NCBI GenBank assembly: GCA_905187695.1
Contig: CAJJIY010000026.1
Location: 1 to 18,250 of the forward strand
Length of the DNA: 18,250 nucleotides
Source: an uncultured Eubacteriales bacterium
Lineage (GTDB): Bacteria > Bacillota > Clostridia > Oscillospirales > CAG-272
Direction: 5' to 3'
Below the pieces are notes generated by a model, which had not been told where the DNA came from, made no database searches, and saw nothing but the letters and a program-made list of their open reading frames with translations. This document shows positions 12,389-18,250 of the stretch, piece after piece (within the stretch, counting starts at the first letter, position 1; each line of letters starts with the position of its first letter). Both the position numbers and the translations under genes were made by a program.

Positions 12389-14056
12389 ATGGCAACCTAT
12401 GAACTTTCCGGCACACTGTTTGCCGACATGGTACGCGGCGGCGCGGGCAATCTGCGCGCCAATGCGCAGGTCGTCAACGACCTCAATGTGTTTCCGATCC
12501 CCGACGGGGACACCGGCGACAACATGAGCCTGACCATGGAAGGCGGCGACGCGGCACTGCACGGCGTGGCCTCCGAATCCATTTCTTATATCGCCGACAA
12601 ACTGGCCGGCGGGATGCTTTTGGGCGCACGTGGAAATTCCGGCGTGATCCTTTCCCAGCTTTTTGCCGGCATTGCCAAGGGTCTTGCCGGTGTGGAAAGC
12701 GCCCGCGCAGAGGATCTGGGACGCGCCTTTCAAAGCGGCGTCAAGCAGGCCTACAGCGCGGTGCTGACCCCCACGGAAGGAACAATCCTGACCGTGGCGC
12801 GGGAAGCCACCGAATACGCGGTGGAAAAGATCACCCCCGAAAGCACGCTGGAGGACTTTTTTTCGGTCTTTATTGAAAAAATGCACGATTCCCTGCAACG
12901 CACGCCCGATCTGCTGCCAATCCTAAAGGAATCCGGCGTGATCGACAGCGGCGGCGCGGGGCTGGTCTACATCATTGAGGGCATGAACAAGATCCTGCAC
13001 GGGGAAAAGATCGAAAGCACCGCCACCCCTGCAAACCACGCCCCCACGCCCGACCTTTCGGGCTTTACCGCCGACAGCGAAATGACCTTCGGTTACTGTA
13101 CCGAACTGCTTTTGCAACTGCAAAACAGCAAAGTGGACGCCGAAACCTTCCCCGTAGAAACCATTTCGGACGAACTGACGGCCCTGGGCGGCGAATCGAT
13201 CGTGGCCTTTAAGACCGGCACGGTCATCAAGATCCATGTACACACGCCCCGTCCTTATCAGGTGCTTGAGGCCTGCCAGAAATACGGCGAATACCTCACG
13301 GTCAAGATTGAAAACATGGCGCTCCAACACAGCGGCGTGACCATCCGTGACAACTTTACCGACCGGAAACCTGCCGAAAAAGAAAAGGTACGCAAACCGT
13401 TCGGCGTGGTGGCAGTGGCCGCCGGCCCCGGTATTGCCGACACCTTCCGCTCGCTGGGCGCCGATGTGATCGTACACGGCGGACAAACTATGAATCCCTC
13501 CTCGGAGGATTTTCTGGCGGCCTTCCGCGAAGTCAATGCCGACACCATTTTTGTTTTCCCCAACAACAGCAACATCATTCTGACGGCCCGCCAGGCGGCC
13601 GGGCTCTTTGAGGATTCGGATGTCCGGGTGCTTGAAAGCAAGACCGTGGGAGACGGTTATGCGGCGCTGACCATGCTGGACTTTGACAGCGGCGATCCGG
13701 ACGAGATCGAGGCCGCCCTGACCGAGGCCATGTCCGGCGTACTGACCGCCATGGTCACGCGCTCGGTGCGCGACTCGCACCTGGGCGGGCTGGATATCGC
13801 GCGCGGCGACTATATCGGATTTGCCGGGAAAGAAATGCTCGCGGACGCGGACAGCGTGGCCGGGGCGGCGCAGATGCTCCTTTCCCGTGTGGATCTTTCG
13901 GACCGGGAAGTGGTGATCCTTATTTGCGGAAAAGAATCCACAAAAGAAGATACCGCAGCCGTCCGAAACTATCTGCGGGAAAACCACCCGGCCGTGGAAC
14001 TCTTTGAAATCGACGGCGAGCAGGACATCTACCCTCTCATCTTTGTCATTGAATAA
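12389..14056 (+). CDS. fakA: Fatty acid kinase catalytic subunit (FakA, YloV-type DAK2 protein)
   Basis: This 555-residue protein is the length of YloV/FakA. ATG 12389 (GGGAGAG site) gives MATYELSG, and the open frame upstream of it lies inside fakB. The N-terminal DAK2 domain binds ATP and magnesium with NVFPIPDGDTGDN (33-45), whose Asp39, Asp41 and Asp44 are the expected metal ligands. GARGNSGVILSQLFAG (79-94), LTPTEGTILTVARE and DSGGAGLVYI follow. A middle domain (FGYCTELLLQL) and a C-terminal DegV-like half (GGQTMNPSSEDFLAAF) complete it. It phosphorylates fatty acids bound to FakB. The Asp23-like gene often found before fakA is replaced here by fakB. A strong terminator follows. Confidence 0.95.
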   Translation: MATYELSGTLFADMVRGGAGNLRANAQVVNDLNVFPIPDGDTGDNMSLTMEGGDAALHGVASESISYIADKLAGGMLLGARGNSGVILSQLFAGIAKGLAGVESARAEDLGRAFQSGVKQAYSAVLTPTEGTILTVAREATEYAVEKITPESTLEDFFSVFIEKMHDSLQRTPDLLPILKESGVIDSGGAGLVYIIEGMNKILHGEKIESTATPANHAPTPDLSGFTADSEMTFGYCTELLLQLQNSKVDAETFPVETISDELTALGGESIVAFKTGTVIKIHVHTPRPYQVLEACQKYGEYLTVKIENMALQHSGVTIRDNFTDRKPAEKEKVRKPFGVVAVAAGPGIADTFRSLGADVIVHGGQTMNPSSEDFLAAFREVNADTIFVFPNNSNIILTARQAAGLFEDSDVRVLESKTVGDGYAALTMLDFDSGDPDEIEAALTEAMSGVLTAMVTRSVRDSHLGGLDIARGDYIGFAGKEMLADADSVAGAAQMLLSRVDLSDREVVILICGKESTKEDTAAVRNYLRENHPAVELFEIDGEQDIYPLIFVIE

Positions 14057-14061
14057 ACCGG

Positions 14062-14088
14062 AAAAGAGCGGCATATGCCGCTCTTTTT
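14062..14088 (+). terminator. Intrinsic terminator after fakA
   Basis: A perfect 26-base palindrome has core GAGCGGCAT/ATGCCGCTC and ends in a T-run (14084-14088). The next promoter begins only three bases later. Confidence 0.93.
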
Positions 14089-14090
14089 AC

Positions 14091-14119
14091 TTGACAGACC
14101 GCCCGAAAAATCGTATAAT
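14091..14119 (+). promoter_or_regulatory. Consensus promoter of the Ig-like / MBL-fold pair
   Basis: Perfect TTGACA (14091-14096) and TATAAT (14114-14119) are separated by 17 bases. This should be one of the strongest promoters in the window. No operator-like dyad is seen next to it. Confidence 0.9.
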
Positions 14120-14150
14120 AAGAACAAATCCCCCAAAAAGGAGTTGTATC

Positions 14151-14624
14151 ATGGCCACCAGAAAAAAGGAGCCTTCTGTCGGAAAAATCCTGCAGAAATC
14201 CGCTAAAAAAGCTGTCCGGAAAATGCATCCGGCCACCAAGATCATTGCCGTTCTCGCGCTTTTGCTTGGAATCGGCGCCGGTGTCCTGGCCGCGTTTTCG
14301 GTTTCAAAAAACGACCGTTTCCTGCTGAAGGGCGAAAGCGCCCATTCCATTGAGGTGGGAGAAAGTTACACCTACCGGGAAGAGGGCGTGGAGGCTTTTT
14401 CCTTCGGCCGGGATGTCTCGGGTAAGGTAAAAGTGGAGACCTCGCTTGAAAAAAACGAACAGGGCGATTACATCATTCCCACCGATAAGGAGGGCGTTTA
14501 TACGATCGTCTATACAGTGGACTGCTTTAAATTCGGAGAAAAAGCCCCCAACGGGCAAATCCGGCGTATCCGCACCTTTACGGTAGATTCAAGCGAGGAG
14601 GACGGCAGAAATGGCGAAGAATAA
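14151..14624 (+). CDS. Single-pass membrane protein with an extracellular Ig-like domain
   Basis: This 157-residue protein starts at ATG 14151 with an AAGGAG site. A basic cytosolic N-terminus (1-28) is followed by one membrane segment (about 29-51) and then an outside domain. That part reads IEVGESYTYREEGVEAFSFGRDVSGKV, then GVYTIVYTV, and looks like a bacterial Ig-like fold of the DUF5011 type. The assignment is by pattern, not by a strong family match. No enzyme motif is present. Its last 14 bases overlap the start of the MBL-fold gene, so the two are coupled and may form a surface complex. An acidic end (SSEEDGRNGEE) closes the protein. Confidence 0.65.
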   Translation: MATRKKEPSVGKILQKSAKKAVRKMHPATKIIAVLALLLGIGAGVLAAFSVSKNDRFLLKGESAHSIEVGESYTYREEGVEAFSFGRDVSGKVKVETSLEKNEQGDYIIPTDKEGVYTIVYTVDCFKFGEKAPNGQIRRIRTFTVDSSEEDGRNGEE

Positions 14625-15741
14625 GAAGTTTTCGGTTGCGCTGACGCTGTTTCTGGCCATTGCCTGCCTGGTGGCGGGCTGTGCCGTCGGGTTCCTTGGC
14701 GGCGGTTTCGCCAGCGCCAAACAATTCAAAAGCGACGAAGCGCCCCGGGTACTGGTGGAAGGCGAACTGCAGATCCACTTCCTGGAGCTTGGCAACAAGT
14801 ATACCGGCGACTGCACCTATATCAAAGCCGGCGAGACCGATATTCTCATTGATGCGGGTTCCAGAACCTCCAGTATTCCCACCATCAGCGAATATCTGAA
14901 CCAATATGTGACCGACGGAAAGCTGGAATATGTCATTGTCACACACGCGCACGAGGACCATTACGCCGGCTTTTCCGAACGGGACGGCAGTCTTTTTGAC
15001 CTTTTTGAGATAGGTACGGTCATTGATTTTGCCCGCACCAATCAAAAAGAGAAAAACGACAGCGGCAAGACCACCATGTATGGCGACTATCAGGCAGAGC
15101 TTTCGGAGGCGATCGGCCGGGGCGCCACGCACTATAAGGCAAACGAGTGTATCAAGGACAAAGAAAACAAGAACAACTTTGACCTTGGCAACGGAATTAC
15201 GCTGGAGATTCTTGACAGCTATTTTTACTATAATGATGCCGATAAGGAAAACGATTATTCGGTCTGCTCTCTCTTTACATACGGCGACTATCAATATCTC
15301 TTTACCGGCGACCTGGAGGAAAAGGGAGAAAAGAAGCTGGTGGAAATGAACGAGCTTTCTCCCGTAAATCTATACAAAGGCGGTCACCACGGCTCCTATA
15401 CCTCTTCCAGCGACGCGCTGCTTTCGGTGATAAAACCCGAAATCGTGTGCGTGTGCTGTTGCGCGGGCAGCCCCGAATATGCCAAGACCAACGCCGCCCA
15501 CCAATTCCCCGCGCAGGAATTTGTGGACCGGATTGCTCCCTATACCGACCGGGTCTACGTTACCTCCCGCTGCATCGACTACAAAGCCGGTACTTTTGCC
15601 TCGATGAACGGCAACATCACAGTGGTAACAGACAAAAACGGCCTTAAGGTCATCTGCTCGGCGGATGACCGGGTACTCAAAGAATGGGAATGGTTCAAGG
15701 AGCACCGTCAGTGCCCCGCCGCCTGGAAACCCGCCGCCTGA
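14611..15741 (+). CDS. Secreted ComEC-type metallo-beta-lactamase-fold hydrolase
   Basis: This 376-residue protein starts at ATG 14611 with an AGGAGG site, overlapping the preceding gene. A hydrophobic N-terminus (10-35) is a signal or anchor. VAGC at 21-24 could be a lipobox, but the hydrophobic run continues past it. The MBL fold follows, with LIDAG (79-83), the metal motif HAHEDH (112-117), FTGDLE and GGHHGSYTSSSD. This is the ComEC/Rec2 hydrolase domain standing alone, outside the cell, without the ComEC channel. Related proteins are thought to be nucleases or phosphodiesterases, but the substrate is unknown. CVCCCAG near residue 288 is an unusual Cys cluster for a secreted protein. Its 3' end overlaps a gene on the other strand. 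Confidence 0.85.
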   Translation: MAKNKKFSVALTLFLAIACLVAGCAVGFLGGGFASAKQFKSDEAPRVLVEGELQIHFLELGNKYTGDCTYIKAGETDILIDAGSRTSSIPTISEYLNQYVTDGKLEYVIVTHAHEDHYAGFSERDGSLFDLFEIGTVIDFARTNQKEKNDSGKTTMYGDYQAELSEAIGRGATHYKANECIKDKENKNNFDLGNGITLEILDSYFYYNDADKENDYSVCSLFTYGDYQYLFTGDLEEKGEKKLVEMNELSPVNLYKGGHHGSYTSSSDALLSVIKPEIVCVCCCAGSPEYAKTNAAHQFPAQEFVDRIAPYTDRVYVTSRCIDYKAGTFASMNGNITVVTDKNGLKVICSADDRVLKEWEWFKEHRQCPAAWKPAA

Positions 15742-16126
15742 CCCCGGCCTTTTTCAACCGCCCTACCTGAAAGCGCCCGTCGGCGGTGAAATAATGCCGC
15801 CCCTCCCGGTAAACCGCCGCTTCCCCCGGTACTTCCAAAAGCGCGGATAAAACCAGACAGACCCCGCCCCGGCACGCTTCGCTCCGATATTCCACCGTAT
15901 AAACCGGCAATCCGCCGCCTGGCGGACGGCCGTTCTCCCGCCATTTTGCAAGAATGGCGGGGGCAAGCGTTTGCCCGGCAAAATCCGAAAGCGCCGCCAC
16001 AAGCGCGGCCCCGTGCCGCTCGGCCGGCGTCTCTCCCACAGGCACCCGGACGCGGGTGCGCAAAACATCGTTCCCGCCCAACCGGAGAATCCGGTGCCGG
16101 TAAGAAGACTTTTCAAAAATCGGCAA
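15695..16126 (-). CDS. Uncharacterised small protein, possibly DUF3298/RsiV-like
   Basis: This 143-residue reading frame starts at TTG 16124-16126, with GGGGGTG five bases upstream. The middle reads TVEYRSEACRGGVCLVLSALLEVPG, then YREGRHYFTADGRFQVGRL. That resembles the beta-rich layout of DUF3298/RsiV-like domains, in which strands alternate around a conserved aromatic end. There is no signal peptide. The last 15 or so residues are strongly basic (KKAGVRRRVSRRRG) and lie antisense to the MBL-fold gene over 15695-15741. The gene is convergent with that gene and divergent from the lipoprotein. The GC-rich sequence here opens other frames too, so existence is likely but not certain. Confidence 0.55.
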   Translation of the reverse strand: MPIFEKSSYRHRILRLGGNDVLRTRVRVPVGETPAERHGAALVAALSDFAGQTLAPAILAKWRENGRPPGGGLPVYTVEYRSEACRGGVCLVLSALLEVPGEAAVYREGRHYFTADGRFQVGRLKKAGVRRRVSRRRGTDGAP

Positions 16127-16151
16127 AAAATCACCCCCGCCAAGTATATGA

Positions 16152-16171
16152 CGACCTCATCACGCAGGTCG
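16152..16171. promoter_or_regulatory. Inverted repeat in the divergent spacer before the lipoprotein gene
   Basis: CGACCT (16152-16157) and AGGTCG (16166-16171) are separated by 8 bases. They lie in the 62-base gap between the small - strand gene and the lipoprotein gene. On the - strand TATACT (16144-16149) could be a -10, but its -35 is poor. The dyad may be a regulator site. Confidence 0.3.
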
Positions 16172-16188
16172 CCCGGAAAGGAATATTT

Positions 16189-16641
16189 ATGAAACATAAA
16201 AGCGTCAAAGTGCTGTTATTGTTGCTTTGCCTTTGCCTGTTGCCGTTATTCACGGCCTGTAAAGACAAAACGCAGGACGAAGCCAAAACCCCAACGCCCG
16301 TTGCCTTGACTCTGCCCTCTAACCCAACCTTCCTTTCCATCTCTGTCCCCACAGTCGTAGACGGCGGGCGCGCCTATTTTGACATCAACAAAATCGGAAT
16401 GCTCCGTGCCCTTTGCCAGGAAATTGAGGCCACCGCCTTCTTGAAGCTGAGCGAGACCGATACCCGCACCTTTGATGAAAGCCACAGTTACGATATCAAC
16501 ATTTATAACGCGACCGCTTCCTATTCCCTTTCTATCGATGAGAATAATCTGGTGTTTTTACAGGATGGCGTTTATGAGATCACAGAAGGCCGATTTTCCT
16601 ATCATCTGGTCAGCGAATACTTTGCCGCAGGAGACACTTGA
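16189..16641 (+). CDS. Small predicted lipoprotein
   Basis: This is a 150-residue protein. ATG 16189 is chosen for its AAAGGAA site and for the signal sequence that follows it. The signal peptide MKHKSVKVLLLLLCLCLLPL ends at the lipobox FTAC, with Cys24 as the lipid-bearing residue. A Thr/Pro/Lys linker comes next, then a domain of about 110 residues with strand-rich text such as TFLSISVPTVV, YDINIYNATASYSLSID and NNLVFLQDGVYEI. I do not recognise the domain. The protein should sit on the outer face of the membrane. It is alone, with its own strong terminator, and divergent from the small gene at 15695-16126. Confidence 0.75.
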   Translation: MKHKSVKVLLLLLCLCLLPLFTACKDKTQDEAKTPTPVALTLPSNPTFLSISVPTVVDGGRAYFDINKIGMLRALCQEIEATAFLKLSETDTRTFDESHSYDINIYNATASYSLSIDENNLVFLQDGVYEITEGRFSYHLVSEYFAAGDT

Positions 16642-16647
16642 AACCAC

Positions 16648-16684
16648 AAAAAGCCGCAAAACGGGTTGCGTTTTGCGGCTTTTT
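16648..16684 (+). terminator. Intrinsic terminator after the lipoprotein gene
   Basis: A perfect 16-bp stem, AAAAAGCCGCAAAACG (16648-16663) with CGTTTTGCGGCTTTTT (16669-16684), encloses a 5-base loop and ends in a T-run. It can also act on the other strand. Confidence 0.93.
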
Positions 16685-16745
16685 GTTTTTCCATATCAAG
16701 AAAATTGAGAAAAATCCGTTGCAGACTTTTTACACAAGCCCGGTA

Positions 16746-16780
16746 AAAAAGCACGCCGCTTTCAGGGCGCGCTTTTTTTC
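16746..16780 (-). terminator. Terminator of the Mbeg1-like gene, overlapping its coding end
   Basis: The stem GGCGcGCTTTTTT / AAAAAAGCaCGCC has one mismatch and a loop that contains the TGA stop at 16762-16764. On the - strand it ends in TTTTTT. Its 5' arm therefore encodes the last residues (LKKSAP) of the protein. Confidence 0.75.
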
Positions 16781-17877
16781 AGCCGCTCGGCTTTTTCCAC
16801 GGCTTTCCGGGATTTTTTCAGTTCCGCAACCGAGTCATTGAGCGCCCCGCGCAGGTCGTCCGGCAGATCGCCATAGGCCTTCATAATTTGCTTCAGACTC
16901 TGTTTTTTCCCGCGGATAATGCCGGACACCGTATCTTTCTCGGTAGATTCCAGAATCTCAAAAAGCGCCTCGCAGAACATCCTCTTGCGCTCCGGACTCA
17001 GCGCCCCGATAAAACGATCCAACACCGCCTCGGTCTTTTCGCCGAAGGCGGTTCTTTTTTCGGTATAGGCAAATTCCGTTCCGCGCACCTGCCAGGTATA
17101 GGCATCGTGCTGGAGAATTCCGATGCCGTTACTTACCACGATCTTGTGTTTCCAATCATGCTCAAGGAGTACCGCCACAATGGAAGATTGCGGCATATAG
17201 GTGTGGATCTTATCGCGCATTTCGCGGTATTCCGGCGTATAAAGAGTGCCGTCGCAAAAACCGGGGCCATCGTTGTTGTAAACGCCGCGAATACGCGGAT
17301 ACACGCCCGGTCCGCTTTTAACGGCCGCGTAAGTGGCCAGATTGCCGCCCTTGGAATGTCCGCCGGTAAAAATCCGGCGCATGGGATAGGCGGCCCCCAC
17401 CTCGTTTAGATAGTTGACGGCCGAAAGCTGTGCCGGGACAGGGCACTCATAGCTCATCATAAAATCTTCTTTCCAGCCGACCAATGTATCGTCCGTGCCC
17501 TGATAGGCCACAAAAAGGTTCTGCCCCGGTAAAAGCACCGAAATGGCGCCGAACTGCATATTCTCACTCCGGTTGACCTGTCGCTTCGCCCCAAAAAGCC
17601 GAAGACCGCCGAAGCGCTCGCTTTCCGAAAGCTTACGGAGCAGTTTGACATGGTTGGAAGCCCCGGTCACATGGGGCAGATGCGAACCGGGAAGCGCGAA
17701 ATACTTCTCGACTGCATCCGAGAGCCGCACCGGTTCGGCACCGGGGTCTGCGGGAACGACTTTTCTCAGATCCATATAAGCCAACATGGAAAAAATGAGC
17801 GCGTCAATCGGGCAAAGCGGCGCATTTCCAAAAGAAAGATCGCCCCGCCAGATAAGATAGTCAAACATATTGCTCAC
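16762..17877 (-). CDS. Mbeg1-like alpha/beta hydrolase (DUF2974)
   Basis: This 371-residue protein starts at GTG 17875-17877, eight bases after AGGAGG. The pattern is that of the Mbeg1-like family, a lipase-type alpha/beta fold. NMFDYLIWRGDLSF at the N-terminus, YQGTDDTLVGWKEDFMMSY (125-143), the nucleophile motif TGGHSKGGNLA (171-181, Ser175) and GVYNNDGPGF (198-207, with Asp203 as a possible triad acid) are all clear. Later His residues (such as 240) could complete the triad. The C-terminal 60 residues form a charged helix rich in Lys and Glu. There is no signal peptide, so a cytosolic esterase or lipase role is likely. The substrate is unknown for the family. Confidence 0.9.
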   Translation of the reverse strand: MSNMFDYLIWRGDLSFGNAPLCPIDALIFSMLAYMDLRKVVPADPGAEPVRLSDAVEKYFALPGSHLPHVTGASNHVKLLRKLSESERFGGLRLFGAKRQVNRSENMQFGAISVLLPGQNLFVAYQGTDDTLVGWKEDFMMSYECPVPAQLSAVNYLNEVGAAYPMRRIFTGGHSKGGNLATYAAVKSGPGVYPRIRGVYNNDGPGFCDGTLYTPEYREMRDKIHTYMPQSSIVAVLLEHDWKHKIVVSNGIGILQHDAYTWQVRGTEFAYTEKRTAFGEKTEAVLDRFIGALSPERKRMFCEALFEILESTEKDTVSGIIRGKKQSLKQIMKAYGDLPDDLRGALNDSVAELKKSRKAVEKAERLKKSAP

Positions 17878-17938
17878 GGAAAAATCCTCCTTTCATCTTT
17901 TTCAGCGTATGCCGGAGTTGTTTGTAGGTTCCCTGTTT

Positions 17939-17968
17939 ATTGTAGCATGAAAAGTTCCCTTTTGTCAA
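17939..17968 (-). promoter_or_regulatory. Promoter of the Mbeg1-like gene
   Basis: On the - strand, TTGACA (17963-17968) and TACAAT (17939-17944) are separated by 18 bases. The -35 starts nine bases after the stop of the upstream gene, and no terminator is seen between them, so read-through is possible. Confidence 0.85.
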
Positions 17969-17977
17969 GCGATCCGC

Positions 17978-18250
17978 TCAGCGTTTTTTACTGCCGGCAG
18001 CCCCTTTTCCGGCCGGGGCACGCCGGGATTCTGTTTTCCTGAAATCCGACGCTTTTCTGCTGTTTTGCGCATTTAGGGCGGCTCCTTTTTTGCCGCCGGC
18101 ATTTGAAGGCGCAAAAGCGCCCTTCTTTTTACCCCCGAAACGGGGTGTTTTTCCCCCGGCATTTTCCCTGTGGCTCTCTTTTGGACCGGGTCCTTTTCCA
18201 AAGCGGTCGTTTCCTTTTTGGCCGGAGCGGTCGCCGGCCGGGCGCACCAG
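17978..18250 (-). CDS. Basic, disordered C-terminal tail of a gene running off the window
   Basis: The reading frame enters from the right edge and stops at TGA 17978-17980, showing 90 residues. They are almost entirely Lys, Arg, Gly, Ala, Pro and Ser (for example FGGKKKGAFAPSNAGGKKGAA), with no fold to recognise. Such tails are common at the end of RNA helicases, pseudouridine synthases and rRNA methyltransferases, where they bind RNA, so a nucleic-acid-related enzyme upstream is a fair guess. A GTG at 18247 is not taken as a start because the frame stays open to the edge and this looks like a tail. Confidence 0.6.
   Translation of the reverse strand: MVRPAGDRSGQKGNDRFGKGPGPKESHRENAGGKTPRFGGKKKGAFAPSNAGGKKGAALNAQNSRKASDFRKTESRRAPAGKGAAGSKKR

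Noticed and set aside
12923..14074. 383-codon open frame on the - strand opposite fakA
   Set aside because: It lies antisense to a full FakA and has shadow composition (many His, Gly, Arg, Val). No ribosome site or family motif was seen.
15946..16188. Long upstream extension of the lipoprotein gene
   Set aside because: The signal peptide and ribosome site place the start at 16189, and the upstream codons are the shadow of the - strand gene.
15763..16197. Alternative 144-codon - strand frame beside the small gene
   Set aside because: It has Cys/Trp/Arg-rich shadow composition, and the competing frame at 15695-16126 has a ribosome site and more protein-like text.
1..18250. CRISPR arrays, tRNA or rRNA genes, insertion sequences, att sites
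   Set aside because: No regular short repeats with spacers, no tRNA-like cloverleaf ends, no transposase motifs and no paired direct repeats at the island borders were found by eye.

Overview
The window looks like chromosomal DNA of a low-to-mid GC Bacillota, most likely a Clostridia of the gut type. This rests on strong AGGAGG-type ribosome sites, intrinsic terminators, near-consensus TTGACA/TATAAT promoters, a FakA/FakB fatty acid kinase pair, a tandem feoA-feoA-feoB operon with its Cys-rich partner, and an Mbeg1-like protein. No rRNA, tRNA, CRISPR array, IS element or replication origin was seen.

Region 1 (1-3050, + strand) is clearly more AT-rich than the rest and looks acquired. It starts in the 3' end of an RHS-repeat gene that breaks off just after a YDADGIRT repeat motif. 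Behind it lies a string of small genes typical of polymorphic-toxin loci: a four-Cys zinc-ribbon protein, an Imm26-like immunity protein, a small Imm32-like protein, a two-membrane-segment surface protein and a short unknown protein. No intact toxin domain is visible, so this reads as an orphan immunity array left by exchange of RHS tips. A short open frame before the Imm26 gene may be a displaced toxin tip. A bidirectional terminator closes the region.

Region 2 (3047-7920) is a metal module: feoA-feoA-feoB and a FeoB-associated Cys-rich membrane protein on the - strand, a divergent ZIP transporter, then a DtxR-family regulator on the + strand. The regulator has the iron-type ligand set (Met10, His79, Cys101, Glu104, His105). 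Three copies of a 16-bp dyad, GTTAGC-N4-GCTAAC, lie around the feo and ZIP genes and are the likely operators.

Region 3 (7925-10733) holds a translationally coupled pair on the - strand, a diacylglycerol-kinase-type lipid kinase followed by an HddA-like GHMP sugar kinase, and a divergent TetR regulator. Region 4 (10750-14087) is a DUF308 membrane protein, fakB and fakA in one operon, which feeds exogenous fatty acids into phospholipid synthesis. Region 5 (14091-16684) is a membrane-anchored Ig-like protein overlapping a secreted ComEC-type metallo-beta-lactamase-fold hydrolase, then a convergent small gene and a divergent lipoprotein. Region 6 (16746-18250) is an Mbeg1-like alpha/beta hydrolase and the basic C-terminal tail of a gene that runs off the window.
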